Shown here piece after piece: positions 17,260 to 26,521 of a stretch of 64,000 nucleotides of DNA. The stretch is taken from NCBI RefSeq assembly GCF_007676755.1, contig NZ_VEBK01000004.1:1-64000 (forward strand), written 5' to 3'. The stretch is from Bacillus sp. FJAT-22090 (GTDB lineage Bacteria > Bacillota > Bacilli > Bacillales_A > Planococcaceae). The translations under genes and the position numbers were made by a program. Within the stretch, counting starts at the first letter, position 1, and the number at the start of each line of letters is the position of its first letter. Below the pieces are notes generated by a model. That model was not told where the DNA came from. It did not search any database and was given only the letters and a program-made list of their open reading frames with translations.

Positions 17260-17292
17260 AAACACCCTTACATTCTTTATATAAGGGTGTTT
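17260..17292 (-). terminator. Hairpin downstream of the FAD/Rieske gene
   Basis: Stem AAACACCCTTA / TAAGGGTGTTT with an 11-nt loop. The minus-strand tail (AATATTG) is poor in U, so termination may be weak. Confidence 0.5.
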
Positions 17293-17320
17293 GGTATGTT
17301 TCTATACACTTATGGAGAGT

Positions 17321-18856
17321 TCAATCTCCAATATCTATTTTTTCCAGTGGCTTATACGCAGGTCCTTCGATCACTTCCCCTGTATATGTGTATCTAGATC
17401 CATGACACGGGCAATCCCATGAGCTTTCCGCCCCATTGAATACGACATCGCAGCCTAGATGTGTGCATACAGGTTTAACGAGATGTATTTTGCCATAGTT
17501 GTCTTTGTAGGCTCCCACTTTTTTACCATCCAGTTTGATGATGTCTCCTGAACCCTCTTGTAAATCTTGAAATACCACATCAATTTTCTCTGTTTTTCCT
17601 TTGACTAGCTCTTTTGCCACATTTGTATTAATTTTAGCGAAAGTTTTAATATCTTCTTTTTTCATTTTCGACCTGGTTGGCGAGTAAAGATCCGCAAAGC
17701 GATTTTCTTTTTCCAAAACATTATCCACCATAATTTTCGCTGCTACTGTGCTGTTCGTCATTCCCCATTTGGCATACCCTGTGGCAACGAGGACATCTTG
17801 AAGCCCTGAGGTCATAATTCCAACATACGGCAGTTGATCAAGTGTAACTAAATCTTGCGCGGACCAACGATAAGCATATTGTTTTACTTTGAATTGTTCT
17901 CTTCCAAATGCAGCTAACACTTCGTAGTTCGCTGTTGTATCCCCTTGGAATCTTCCTGTAATATGCCCTTCCCCACCTAACAGTAAATACCTTCTACCAT
18001 CAGATCCTAGTGCTGTTCGGATAGAACGGGTAGGCTTTTCTACATTGATGTATATCCCTTGTGGATAATTTGGTTCTGCCAGCGCTGCAATTGCATATGA
18101 TCTTTCCGAATACATACGAGTAAAGTAAAGCCCGTCTTCGTCATTAAAAGGAAAATGACTGCACACTAATATTTTTTTCGCACGTATTTCATGACCATCG
18201 ACCATTTGTACAGTATTAGTCGAATGAATAGATTTGGCACGGGACCTTTCAAAAAATTGCACTCCATTTGCATTTGCCTTCTCTACCAATCCCAAGGCAT
18301 ATTTTACAGGATGAAATTGTCCTTGGTTTTCGAGTTTAAGTGATTCCTTCACCGTAAATGGAAGCCCAGTTTCTTTTGTTAAAGTCGCACCTTCAATCCC
18401 AAGCCTATGATAGGCATCCAGTTCCTTTTGTAATACTTCCACGCCATCATCTGTATCCGTATATAAAAAGGCGTCTACTTTTTCAAAATCACTTTTAATT
18501 CCTAATTCTGTTACTGTGTGCTCAATGAAATTCTTAGCCTCATTATTTGCTTCGTAATAAAGTCTTGCCTTTTCCTCCCCGAAAGTTTCGATTAGCTGCT
18601 GGTAGATAGGACCATGCTGCACAGTCACTTTCGCTGTTGTAAAGCCAGTTGTACCCTCTAATATTCTACTACCTTCTACAACGACTACATTTCGTCCACT
18701 TTGACTTAGCAAATAGGCTGCCGTAATCCCTGTGAGGCCTGCACCAATTATAACGATATCCGTCTCGATGTTTTCGCTTAGTGCTGGGAATATAGGAAAG
18801 TCGTTTGAAGCGCGCCAATAAGATTCGGACGCACTTGGCAATATGTTATCTGGCAT
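17321..18856 (-). CDS. FAD-dependent oxidoreductase with C-terminal Rieske domain (YhfW-like)
   Basis: Protein of 511 residues. The N-terminal DAO-type domain has the dinucleotide fold [17 protein letters not shown] near 30-46. The C-terminus (about 425-511) is a Rieske [2Fe-2S] domain with CTHLGCD and CPCHGSRY as the Cys-His cluster ligands. The architecture equals B. subtilis YhfW, whose substrate is not known. AAAGGAGG precedes the ATG. Monocistronic; the upstream gap is shared with the divergent DUF2500 gene, but its sigma-W promoter points the other way. Confidence 0.92.
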   Translation of the reverse strand: MPDNILPSASESYWRASNDFPIFPALSENIETDIVIIGAGLTGITAAYLLSQSGRNVVVVEGSRILEGTTGFTTAKVTVQHGPIYQQLIETFGEEKARLYYEANNEAKNFIEHTVTELGIKSDFEKVDAFLYTDTDDGVEVLQKELDAYHRLGIEGATLTKETGLPFTVKESLKLENQGQFHPVKYALGLVEKANANGVQFFERSRAKSIHSTNTVQMVDGHEIRAKKILVCSHFPFNDEDGLYFTRMYSERSYAIAALAEPNYPQGIYINVEKPTRSIRTALGSDGRRYLLLGGEGHITGRFQGDTTANYEVLAAFGREQFKVKQYAYRWSAQDLVTLDQLPYVGIMTSGLQDVLVATGYAKWGMTNSTVAAKIMVDNVLEKENRFADLYSPTRSKMKKEDIKTFAKINTNVAKELVKGKTEKIDVVFQDLQEGSGDIIKLDGKKVGAYKDNYGKIHLVKPVCTHLGCDVVFNGAESSWDCPCHGSRYTYTGEVIEGPAYKPLEKIDIGD

Positions 18857-18894
18857 TGTATTTCCTCCTTTTTCTACTAGTGTCTATCTATAGA

Positions 18895-18922
18895 TGAAAC
18901 TTTATGCACTAATTTACGTATA
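18895..18922 (+). promoter_or_regulatory. Sigma-W promoter of the DUF2500 gene
   Basis: TGAAAC (18895-18900), 16-nt spacer, CGTATA (18917-18922), 34 nt before the ATG. Exact match to the sigma-W consensus. Confidence 0.8.
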
Positions 18923-18955
18923 AAAGAAAAACAGTTTTTTGTTAGGAGTGTTCAC

Positions 18956-19333
18956 ATGGATACGTTCGATCCTTTTTTTGGGGGAATGCCATTACCTTTT
19001 GCAATATTTCTCGTTATTTTCTTAATATTCTTTCTATTAATAGCTAGTTTAATTGGTTTCACTATTATAAAAAGCGTTGGCCAATGGAATAAAAACAATC
19101 ATTCCCCTAAGCTTTCAGTACCCGTTCAAGTAGTAACGAAACGTTCGAATACAAGCGGGGGATCTGGTAACACATCTGCCTCCACATCCTATTATGTAAC
19201 GTTTCAAGTGGAAAGTGGGGATCGAATGGAGCTTCAGCTGAGTGGGAAGGAATACGGGATGCTCGCAGAGGGTGATCTTGGTATTTTAACTTTTCAAGGT
19301 ACTCGATTTTTAAGCTTTGAAAGAAGCAATTAA
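18956..19333 (+). CDS. DUF2500 membrane protein
   Basis: Protein of 125 residues: one N-terminal membrane helix (about 13-40), a serine/glycine-rich linker (SNTSGGSGNTSASTS), then a small beta-rich domain (about 50-125) with YYVTFQVESGDRMEL and GDLGILTFQGTRFLSFE, which is the DUF2500 pattern (E. coli YhhM family). Function is unknown. AGGAG precedes the ATG. The upstream sigma-W promoter places it in an envelope-stress regulon. A bidirectional terminator follows. Confidence 0.85.
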   Translation: MDTFDPFFGGMPLPFAIFLVIFLIFFLLIASLIGFTIIKSVGQWNKNNHSPKLSVPVQVVTKRSNTSGGSGNTSASTSYYVTFQVESGDRMELQLSGKEYGMLAEGDLGILTFQGTRFLSFERSN

Positions 19334-19367
19334 AAAAACGTGTTAGCATCTCGCTACACGTTTTTTC
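19334..19367. terminator. Bidirectional terminator between convergent genes
   Basis: AAAAAACGTG... ...CACGTTTTTT stem with inner TAGC/GCTA pairing; A-tract and T-tract on the two sides serve the DUF2500 gene (plus) and the DsbA-like gene (minus). Confidence 0.85.
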
Positions 19368-19374
19368 TTTTTTA

Positions 19375-20079
19375 TTAGATAGAGCAATTATCATCCGTAC
19401 AAATACTTCCATCTTCGTTAAGCATTTGAAGGTTACGTTTTAGCCCTTCTTCTTCGGCAACTTTGTTTAATGCGCTGGCGAACGTTTCCGTAGGCTGTGC
19501 TCCAGAAATAGCGTATTTATCATTTAACACAAAAAATGGTACACCACGAACGCCAATCCGCCCCGCTCGTGTGATATCAGCTTGAACCTCAGCTAAATAC
19601 GCATCTGAATTTAGGACTTTTTCTGCTTCTTCTCTAGATAATCCAAGTGATGCGATTAAATCTAGAAGCACCTCATGTTTTCCAATTTCTTTCGCTTCAA
19701 TGAAATAAGCATGTAGCAGCAACTCATTTGCTTCTTTTGCCTTTCCCTGTTCAGAAGCCCATTTGACTAAGCGGTGAGCGTCTAGTGTATTAGCTGGTTT
19801 CATGTTATCAAAATTATAATCCAGTCCAACTGTTTTCGCTTGCTCTACAACGCCGGCAGTCATTTGTTTTGCAGCTTCTATAGTGGAACCGTATTTCTTA
19901 GCAAGCACTTCATACATCGACTTATCGGATGTTTTTGGGGAAATAGGATCTAGCTCAAAGCTTTTGAATTCGATTTCTGTTTGGCTATCTAATCCCACTT
20001 GCTGTAATGCTTCTTCTAACCTTCTCTTTCCAATATAACAAAACGGACAAACGAAATCTGACCATACTTCAATTTTCAT
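19375..20079 (-). CDS. DsbA-family (FrnE-like) thiol oxidoreductase
   Basis: Cytoplasmic thioredoxin-fold protein of 234 residues without signal peptide. CPFC at 11-14 is the redox motif; the helical insertion and cis-proline loop GVRGVPFFVL (about 165-175) follow the DSBA/FrnE pattern. The last residues hold a second cysteine pair (SICTDDNCSI). FrnE-type proteins act in polyketide synthesis or oxidative stress, and the physiological partner is not known. The start at 20079 has GAGGTG 8 nt upstream; a GTG at 20088 lies within that site. Confidence 0.9.
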   Translation of the reverse strand: MKIEVWSDFVCPFCYIGKRRLEEALQQVGLDSQTEIEFKSFELDPISPKTSDKSMYEVLAKKYGSTIEAAKQMTAGVVEQAKTVGLDYNFDNMKPANTLDAHRLVKWASEQGKAKEANELLLHAYFIEAKEIGKHEVLLDLIASLGLSREEAEKVLNSDAYLAEVQADITRAGRIGVRGVPFFVLNDKYAISGAQPTETFASALNKVAEEEGLKRNLQMLNEDGSICTDDNCSI

Positions 20080-20140
20080 CTTTATCACCTCTCATTTTAT
20101 TGTAAAGTTTGTTTCTCTTCATTTCAAAACAACTGCTTGT

Positions 20141-20171
20141 AAAAAAACTTCCTAACTGTTAAGTCAGGAAG
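20141..20171 (-). terminator. Terminator of ppaC
   Basis: Stem CTTCCTGACT / AGTTAGGAAG on the minus strand followed by TTTTTTT. Confidence 0.85.
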
Positions 20172-20185
20172 CCAAAGTACATATA

Positions 20186-21115
20186 TTAGTTAGATAATGC
20201 TTCAGTCAGTGCCGGAACAACTTGTTTTTTTCGTGATACAACACCTTTTAGTAGGGCTGTATTGTTATCAAATCTCACACCGAATGCCGCTTCTGCTTTT
20301 AGTGCGACTTTTCCTAACGCTAACACCACTGAATCGTTATTTAAAATATCTGTTACGACAAAGAAGAATAGATCTAATTCCTTTTCCTGAATTTCACGTG
20401 TTATTAGTTCTTCTAATTCCGTTTGTCGTCCCATCACATCGTTTACATCTACTGCATTTACTTGTGCGATGACCACTTTGTATTCACCCATGCCAAATTC
20501 TTTCGCATCTAGTGAAAGTAAATCCTCTAAGCTTTTATCACTTAAATCTGCTCCTGCCTTTAGCATAGCTAGTCCATACTCTTCAGCATTTACTCCAGCA
20601 ATTTTCTCTAACTCACGGGCAGCTGTAATGTCTTCTTCTGTACAAGTTGGTGATTTAAATAATAAGGAATCAGAAATAATCGCGGAAAGCATCAGTCCAG
20701 CAATGTTTGTCGGAATCTCAATTCCTTTTTCTTTATAGATTTTATTTAAAATAGTAGCAGTACATCCCACTGGCTCAGCTCGGTAATATAAAGGTTCTGC
20801 CGTTTCAAAGTTTGCAATTCGGTGATGGTCGATTACTTCTATTACTTGCACTTCCTCAATACCATCAGCACTTTGCTGTTTTTCATTGTGATCGACTAAA
20901 ATCACCTTTTTTGCTTCAGTTGAAACATTTTCTATTAATCGTGGTGCTTCGAATCCGAATTTTTCTAAAGCATATTTGGTTTCATTATTCACTTCACCTA
21001 AACGGATTGCCTCCGCTTCTAATCCAACAGCATTTTTTAAATGCGCATAAACTATCGCTGATGTAATTGTGTCTGTATCCGGGTTTTTATGTCCAAAAAC
21101 TAATACTTTTTCCAT
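20186..21115 (-). CDS. ppaC: Manganese-dependent inorganic pyrophosphatase
   Basis: DHH-family enzyme of 309 residues that splits pyrophosphate to phosphate and drives biosynthetic reactions. Metal-binding motifs are [13 protein letters not shown] at the N-terminus, VDHNE (about 75), and EVIDHH (about 95-100). The C-terminal DHHA2 domain has [14 protein letters not shown]. Length and motifs are those of B. subtilis PpaC (YybQ). TTAGGAGG precedes the ATG. Single gene with its own terminator. Confidence 0.97.
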   Translation of the reverse strand: MEKVLVFGHKNPDTDTITSAIVYAHLKNAVGLEAEAIRLGEVNNETKYALEKFGFEAPRLIENVSTEAKKVILVDHNEKQQSADGIEEVQVIEVIDHHRIANFETAEPLYYRAEPVGCTATILNKIYKEKGIEIPTNIAGLMLSAIISDSLLFKSPTCTEEDITAARELEKIAGVNAEEYGLAMLKAGADLSDKSLEDLLSLDAKEFGMGEYKVVIAQVNAVDVNDVMGRQTELEELITREIQEKELDLFFFVVTDILNNDSVVLALGKVALKAEAAFGVRFDNNTALLKGVVSRKKQVVPALTEALSN

Positions 21116-21162
21116 AAGTAATCCTCCTAATAACGATTTCCGAACTTATTTTAACATATATC

Positions 21163-21603
21163 CTACTGTTGATTGAAAAGTAAATTTGCTAATTTATGCT
21201 TTTCATGCAAAAAGTCTGCGAGCGTATACCCATCCAACACTTTTAAGTATGCAAAAAGGGCTCGATTCAATGCACCTTTCAGCCCACAAACAGGGGTAAT
21301 TACACATGTATTTATTTTACAATCAAAGCATTCTACTAAATGGAAATCATCTTCTGTATGTCTAACTACTTGTCCTATATTAATATCTTCAGGTTCCATC
21401 GCTAAACGGATACCTCCACCTCGCCCTCGGATAGTTTCAATGTATCCGAGTTTCCCTAATTCATGTGTTACTTTCATCAAATGGTTTTTTGAAATACCAT
21501 ATGCATCTGAAATTGCTTGAATTGTGGAAAGCTCTTTTTTTTCTTTTGTTCCCAGGTATATTAACACTCGAAGTGAGAAATCTGTATACATAGTCAATCT
21601 CAT
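21163..21603 (-). CDS. nsrR: Nitric-oxide-sensing Rrf2-family repressor
   Basis: Regulator of 146 residues with an N-terminal winged helix (YGISKNHLMKVTHELGKLG) and cysteines 92, 100 and 106, the same positions that hold the [4Fe-4S] cluster in B. subtilis NsrR. An additional Cys95 (CFDCKINTC) is present. NO attack on the cluster would release the protein from DNA. It lies divergent from hmp, its classical target, with a matching operator in between. Confidence 0.93.
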   Translation of the reverse strand: MRLTMYTDFSLRVLIYLGTKEKKELSTIQAISDAYGISKNHLMKVTHELGKLGYIETIRGRGGGIRLAMEPEDINIGQVVRHTEDDFHLVECFDCKINTCVITPVCGLKGALNRALFAYLKVLDGYTLADFLHEKHKLANLLFNQQ

Positions 21604-21688
21604 ATTGCCACCGCCATTCTACCCTCTCATTATAACGATTTTGACGAAATCGTGAAAGAAATGTGTCTGATTTATTAAAGCTATCTTA

Positions 21689-21711
21689 AAGATGTATTTT
21701 AAATATTGCTT
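21689..21711 (+). promoter_or_regulatory. NsrR operator in the hmp leader
   Basis: AAGATGTATTTTAAATATTGC, closely matching the partly palindromic ATRTATYTTAAATATAAT site known for NsrR at B. subtilis hmp. It is 66 nt upstream of the hmp start. Confidence 0.75.
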
Positions 21712-21776
21712 TAAAGAAATGAGAGGAGTATCGTAATAGTTGTAAATAACAAAACGAAAAAAGGACGTGTAATGAT

Positions 21777-22964
21777 ATGTTATCTCAACAAACTATTGAT
21801 ATCGTTAAATCTACAGCTCCAGTTTTAGAAGTACACGGAGTAGCCATTACTACCGCTTTTTATAAAAATATGTTCGAGGCTCATCCTGAACTATTAAATA
21901 TATTTAACCATGCAAATCAAGCGAAAGGTCGCCAACAAACCGCTTTAGCAAATACTGTATATGCAGCTGCCGTACACATCGACAACCTTGCTGCAATAAT
22001 ACCTGTAGTAAAACAAATCGGACAAAAACACGTAAGTCTTGGTATTAAACCTGAGCATTATCCAATCGTTGGTGAGCATTTACTCGGCGCTATTAAAGAA
22101 GTATTAGGGGACGCTGCTACTGACGACATCATTAATGCATGGGCTGAAGCATATGGAGTAATCGCCGATGCATTTATCGGTATCGAAGAAGAGATGTATA
22201 CAGCTTCTGAAGCAAAACAAGGCGGTTGGAGGTTCTTTAAAGATTTCACTGTTGTTCATAAAGAAAAAGAAAGCGAAAATATTACCTCTTTCTACTTAAA
22301 ACCAGCAGATGGAAAAGAAGTACCTGCATATGAACCTGGTCAATTCATAACAATTCGCGTAAGTATCCCAGGTGAAAAATATTTACTGAACAGACAATAC
22401 AGTTTATCGAAAGCTTCAGACACAGAAACATTCCGTATTTCAGTGAAAAAAGAAGATGAAAATGATCCTGCTGGTAAAGTTTCTGTTCACTTACACAATA
22501 ATGTAAATGTAGGAGATACAGTAGAGCTTAGTGCACCAGCTGGAGACTTTATTTTAGATCCTGAGAAATCAACACCTGTAACATTCATAAGTGGTGGAGT
22601 TGGAATCACTCCTATGATGAGTATGTTCGAAACAATTGCGAAAAACCAACCTTCTCGTAAAGTTTCTTTCATTTATAGTGCCCGTAACGAAAACTTACAT
22701 CCATTCGATAAAGATATTCGTGCTTTAATGGAGCCGATGGAGGATGCACAATATACTTCTCTTTACTCAGACACTGGTGATGGATTTATCACAAAAGACG
22801 TTCTAGCAACACATGCAATCCAAAGTGGTGATGTATACATTTGTGGTCCAGTTGGATTTATGGAAGCGATGATCAATTTCTTGTTAGAATTGGGATATGC
22901 AAACGAACAGATCCACTATGAATTCTTTGGCCCAGCTATGCAATTAGAATTAGCAAATGCTTAA
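21777..22964 (+). CDS. hmp: Flavohemoglobin, nitric oxide dioxygenase
   Basis: Protein of 395 residues: globin domain (1-140) with Tyr29 (B10), Gln53 (E7) and proximal His85, all at the same numbers as E. coli Hmp; FAD domain (about 150-255) with RQYSLS; NAD(P)H domain (about 260-395) with GGVGITPMMSM and ICGPVGFM. It turns NO and O2 into nitrate using NAD(P)H. AAAGGA lies before the ATG. Expected to be repressed by the divergent NsrR. Ends with a terminator. Confidence 0.97.
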   Translation: MLSQQTIDIVKSTAPVLEVHGVAITTAFYKNMFEAHPELLNIFNHANQAKGRQQTALANTVYAAAVHIDNLAAIIPVVKQIGQKHVSLGIKPEHYPIVGEHLLGAIKEVLGDAATDDIINAWAEAYGVIADAFIGIEEEMYTASEAKQGGWRFFKDFTVVHKEKESENITSFYLKPADGKEVPAYEPGQFITIRVSIPGEKYLLNRQYSLSKASDTETFRISVKKEDENDPAGKVSVHLHNNVNVGDTVELSAPAGDFILDPEKSTPVTFISGGVGITPMMSMFETIAKNQPSRKVSFIYSARNENLHPFDKDIRALMEPMEDAQYTSLYSDTGDGFITKDVLATHAIQSGDVYICGPVGFMEAMINFLLELGYANEQIHYEFFGPAMQLELANA

Positions 22965-22975
22965 TATATAATGAT

Positions 22976-23008
22976 AAGTGTTACTTCCATTTGAAGTAAC
23001 ACTTTTTT
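22976..23008 (+). terminator. Terminator of hmp
   Basis: Perfect 12-bp stem AAGTGTTACTTC / GAAGTAACACTT, loop CATTT, tail TTTTTT. Confidence 0.9.
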
Positions 23009-23135
23009 CAAGTAATATAATTTTAGGGATTTTTTGACGTTTGAATATGCTTTAAGCAGTATGCATAAACAAATAGTAGTGCTATAATTAGCCTATAATT
23101 TTTTATCAAAGTAGAAATGAGTGAAGGTATTAATA

Positions 23136-23936
23136 ATGACCAGACATTTTGAAAATAAATATATTCCCCTTGCCACCTTTTTTAAGCAATCGACAAATAA
23201 AGAAATCACATTGACTTTCAATGAAATAGAAGCAATCATTGGTCAAGGCTTACCTAACGCTGCTTATTTAAGCAGTAGCTGGTGGAAAAAAACAAAACCA
23301 CCTGCATTACATTATTTAGCTTGGACCGATTATGGATATTCTGTTAAGGATGTTGAATTGGGAAAATCTATTCATTTCCAAAGTGTTGTCCATGAAAAAG
23401 ATGAAAGAACAGCCGATGAAAATGATCAAAAAGCTATTCTAGTAATCCGGGAAGCAGAATTAGAGGATGCTCGGGCTTTTATTAAATTACAAGAAACTAT
23501 CTTTTCAGAGACCGACTTTATGTTGTATGGGAAATCGGATATTCAAATGACGGTTCAAGGTATTCGAAAAAACTTTACATCTTGGAAAAATGAAGTGAAC
23601 TCCATTCTCTTACTGGCAATTATGAATGGCCAGTATGCAGGATATGTCCAGTTTACTGGTGGTCCCGCTCCACGCGCTTTACATAGAGCGTCAGTTGTTA
23701 TCGGTGTAAAACAAGAGTTTTCTAAAAAAGGTATCGCCTCTTCTCTCATGTATCATGGTGAAAAATGGGCCAAAGAAGTGGGTATATCGAAGCTTGAATT
23801 AACGGTTATTAAAGAAAATATCAAGGCGCAAAAATTATATGAGAAACTTGGTTTTGAAAACGAAGGCTCTCGAAAAAACGCCCTTATCATCAATGGTCAT
23901 TTCGTAGACGAGTTCCACATGGGTAAAATTATATAA
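23136..23936 (+). CDS. Fusion of a DUF7662-like domain to a GNAT acetyltransferase
   Basis: A 266-residue two-domain protein. Residues about 1-85 (YIPLATFFKQSTNKEITLTF, INxALP-like GQGLPNAAYLSSSWW, then HYLAW) look like the small DUF7662 domain found alone or in restriction/defence-linked proteins. Residues about 100-266 are a GNAT domain with VKQEFSKKGIASSLM as the acetyl-CoA loop and NIKAQKLYEKLGFENEG near the end. Substrate unknown. The ATG at 23136 has GAAGGT 7 nt upstream, while the GTG at 23121 has none. An extended -10 (TGCTATAAT, 23080-23088) lies upstream. Confidence 0.82.
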   Translation: MTRHFENKYIPLATFFKQSTNKEITLTFNEIEAIIGQGLPNAAYLSSSWWKKTKPPALHYLAWTDYGYSVKDVELGKSIHFQSVVHEKDERTADENDQKAILVIREAELEDARAFIKLQETIFSETDFMLYGKSDIQMTVQGIRKNFTSWKNEVNSILLLAIMNGQYAGYVQFTGGPAPRALHRASVVIGVKQEFSKKGIASSLMYHGEKWAKEVGISKLELTVIKENIKAQKLYEKLGFENEGSRKNALIINGHFVDEFHMGKII

Positions 23937-23940
23937 ACGC

Positions 23941-23979
23941 AAAAAGATCGACCCTATTCTATTCGGTCGATCTTTTTTT
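23941..23979. terminator. Bidirectional terminator
   Basis: AAAAAGATCGACC / GGTCGATCTTTTTTT stem with an 11-nt loop, between the plus-strand GNAT fusion and the minus-strand glycosylase gene. Confidence 0.9.
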
Positions 23980-24031
23980 ACTCCATGTAATAAAATAGAT
24001 AATCAGTAGACGGGACGTGCTTTTTTAGCGA

Positions 24032-24616
24032 CTATCTCATTTTCGACACATACGGATTATCCGTTTCCCAAAAACGATAAGGATAGTGTACCGCCTCCCC
24101 GCTATTTTCGATACCTATTCTTGGGCCAGTAGAAATAGATGATACTTTCTCGCCTTCCGTCATGTATAAAGGCTTTTCAGTCCAATGTTTTCCATAGGAT
24201 TCCATTGTGATTCCTAATGCTTTCGTCAGTTTTCCAGGCCCATTCGTCCATTGTTTCATCGGAAGATTCTTTCGAAACTCTTTCATCTGCTCTAAACCTT
24301 CTATTGGTTCAACTGCCCGGATAAGTATAGCATTTGGAACTTCAACCGGTGCCGCGACTACATTGATCAATGTATGTGTATGCATTTGATACGTATAAAT
24401 CAGCCCCGGTTCCCCGAACATTACCTCGGTACGCTTCGTTCTTCTATTACCAAAGCTATGAGCAGCTCTATCATCAGGGCCCATATATGCTTCTGTTTCC
24501 ACTATTTTACCAACGAGTAGCCCACTACTATGCTCATGGACTATATATTTGCCTAGTAAATCTTTTGCCAAATCTAGTGTCGGTTGATGAAAGAATGCTC
24601 GTTCAATTGGTTTCAA
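24032..24616 (-). CDS. DNA-3-methyladenine glycosylase (AAG/MPG family)
   Basis: Base-excision repair enzyme of 194 residues. Family motifs are LGKYIVHE, IVETEAYMGPDDRAAHS (the catalytic glutamate region) and GEPGLIYTYQMH, followed by NAILIRAVEP and NGPGKLTKALGI. It flips out alkylated purines and hypoxanthine. Its start codon is one base after the stop of the CoA-transferase gene, so it is the last gene of an operon with two unrelated enzymes. Confidence 0.94.
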   Translation of the reverse strand: MKPIERAFFHQPTLDLAKDLLGKYIVHEHSSGLLVGKIVETEAYMGPDDRAAHSFGNRRTKRTEVMFGEPGLIYTYQMHTHTLINVVAAPVEVPNAILIRAVEPIEGLEQMKEFRKNLPMKQWTNGPGKLTKALGITMESYGKHWTEKPLYMTEGEKVSSISTGPRIGIENSGEAVHYPYRFWETDNPYVSKMR

Positions 24617-24617
24617 T

Positions 24618-25889
24618 TTATATAAACCCCATTTTCTTAGCTTCGAATGTTAATTCGTCTCTAAATTTTGGATGTGCTATCGAAATAAGTTGTTTTGCTC
24701 GTTCTGAAATAGACTTACCATACATTTTTGCAACTCCATACTCCGTTACGATTGTATCAATATCATTTTTCGAAGTTGTCACAACGGAACCAGGCGTTAG
24801 ACTTAATTTAATTCGTGAAATCTCACCATTTTTTGCAGTAGATGTCATACATACAAATCCTTTTCCCTCTTTAGCAAAACGTACACCCCTTGCGAAGTCT
24901 GCTTGCCCACCAGTCGATGAATAATATTTTCCAGCGACCGTTTCAGATGCACATTGGCCAAAAAGGTCCACTTCTGTTGTTGCATTGATGGAGACAATAC
25001 GTTCCTCCTTAGCAATTTCCCGTGGATCGTTGACAATACTTACAGGCAAAAATTCCACTGCAGGGTTATTATTTAAAAAGTTGTATAACTTATTCGAACC
25101 ATGTGCAAATGTCGCAATAATTTTCCCTTTGTTCGTAAATTTTTGGGTGCCATCGACTGCTCCAGCTTCTACTAAATCGACGATTCCGTCCACAAACATT
25201 TCCGTGTGTATACCTAAATGTCGATGATCCTTCAATAAACTTACTACTGCATTCGGAATAGAGCCTATCCCAATCTGCAAAGTGTCCCCATTTTTAATAC
25301 TTTCCGCCACATAAGTGGCAATCTTCATATCCTTTTCTCCTATAGGCGGTGCAATAGCTTCGAATAATGGTCGATCATTTTCTACGAATCCTGCAATTTG
25401 GCTTATATGAATTTGATTTTCACCGAATGTTCTCGGCATATATTTATTCACTTCTAGTATAAACGGCACTTCCCCTATAAATTCACTTACAATATCTGCT
25501 TGTGTCCCTAACGAAAAGTAACCGAACTCGTCTATTGGCGAAGCAACTGCCATAATCATGGATAGATTAGTTGATTGCTTTAATATTCTGGGCATCTCAT
25601 GAAAATTATTCGGAACTAAGTCGACCATTCCTTGATGAAACAGGTTTCGGGTGGCACCACTTAGAAAATAAGACACATGTTTTAGCTTTCCAGGATACGC
25701 CCCTTCTAAATAATTCCTTGGATGCAGTGCTAGTAGCTGGTGTATTTTTACATTCATTAAACTATTTGCATTTCCCTCTAAAATATCGAGTAATTTATGT
25801 GGTTCTCCATTTGTTAATGGAAGAATGATATCTGCATTTTTTTCGATTAACTCTATTACCTGACTATCCGATAAATACTTATTATTCAT
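24618..25889 (-). CDS. Acetyl-CoA hydrolase / CoA-transferase family enzyme
   Basis: Protein of 423 residues with two Rossmann-like CoA-transferase domains. Recognisable stretches are IGIGSIPNAV (about 215), IHTEMFVDGIVDL, VSINATTEVDLFGQCASE, which carries the catalytic glutamate region, and STGGQADFARG. This pattern fits the 4-hydroxybutyrate/acetate CoA-transferase branch and B. subtilis-type acetyl-CoA hydrolases. No butyrate or succinate pathway gene is near, so the acyl group is open. TAGGAG precedes the ATG. It lies between a P-loop kinase and a DNA glycosylase gene with gaps of 15 and 1 nt. Confidence 0.85.
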   Translation of the reverse strand: MNNKYLSDSQVIELIEKNADIILPLTNGEPHKLLDILEGNANSLMNVKIHQLLALHPRNYLEGAYPGKLKHVSYFLSGATRNLFHQGMVDLVPNNFHEMPRILKQSTNLSMIMAVASPIDEFGYFSLGTQADIVSEFIGEVPFILEVNKYMPRTFGENQIHISQIAGFVENDRPLFEAIAPPIGEKDMKIATYVAESIKNGDTLQIGIGSIPNAVVSLLKDHRHLGIHTEMFVDGIVDLVEAGAVDGTQKFTNKGKIIATFAHGSNKLYNFLNNNPAVEFLPVSIVNDPREIAKEERIVSINATTEVDLFGQCASETVAGKYYSSTGGQADFARGVRFAKEGKGFVCMTSTAKNGEISRIKLSLTPGSVVTTSKNDIDTIVTEYGVAKMYGKSISERAKQLISIAHPKFRDELTFEAKKMGFI

Positions 25890-25904
25890 GTTGTCTCTCC
25901 TACC

Positions 25905-26423
25905 TTAGGGTGCCGTTTCTAAAAAGCCTTTTACTTCTTGTGGACCTCGTAATATACATATGTCTGCATTCCTTACTTCCCGTAACACTTCTACTATTCC
26001 TGGTCGTGCATCCTTTGGAAAACGCCATACCCATTTTGCAAAAGGAAAGTCTATTTTTTCTGCACAGCCTGGGGCCATATCTGGTCTAGTTTTACCTCGG
26101 TATATAAATGCTCTTTTAAGAACCCTATACGTACAAAGAATATTTGGGAAATCTAAAAAGATGATTAAATCGGCATATTTGGCTCTTAATTCTAAAGTGG
26201 AATCAAAATTTCCATCGATAATCCACTCATCTTTTTCTAGGTGTTTTTTTATCTTTTCATGAAATATCGGCTTTGGAGTGGGAACCCATCCTGCATTCCA
26301 AAAAATTGCATCTAAATGTATAAGAGGTAAATTCCATTTTCGTGCAAGTATTCTCGACAATGTTGATTTCCCTGCACCACTCGAACCGATGATTAGTATC
26401 CTTTTATGAGAAAGTTTTTCCAA
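25905..26423 (-). CDS. P-loop kinase, adenylate-kinase/topology-modulation-like
   Basis: Protein of 172 residues with Walker A GSSGAGKSTLSR (13-24) and the DAIFWNAGWVPTP and EKDEWIIDGNF motifs of the FlaR/DNA-topology-modulation group of small kinases. Start is TTG with AGGGGGTG 6 nt upstream. First gene of an operon with the CoA-transferase and DNA glycosylase genes. Nucleotide or other small phosphate-accepting substrate; function of the family is not firmly known. Confidence 0.85.
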   Translation of the reverse strand: MEKLSHKRILIIGSSGAGKSTLSRILARKWNLPLIHLDAIFWNAGWVPTPKPIFHEKIKKHLEKDEWIIDGNFDSTLELRAKYADLIIFLDFPNILCTYRVLKRAFIYRGKTRPDMAPGCAEKIDFPFAKWVWRFPKDARPGIVEVLREVRNADICILRGPQEVKGFLETAP

Positions 26424-26487
26424 AGTCTACACCCCCTAGTATTGCCATACTTCTATTTTACTATGTTTTATTAAGCAATCAAAATAA

Positions 26488-26516
26488 AACCCGCTCCCTC
26501 AATAGAGAACGGGTTT
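26488..26516 (-). terminator. Terminator of niaP
   Basis: AAACCCG / CGGGTTT stem with inner CTC/GAG pairing, followed on the minus strand by TTATTTTG. Confidence 0.65.
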
Positions 26517-26521
26517 GCAAA

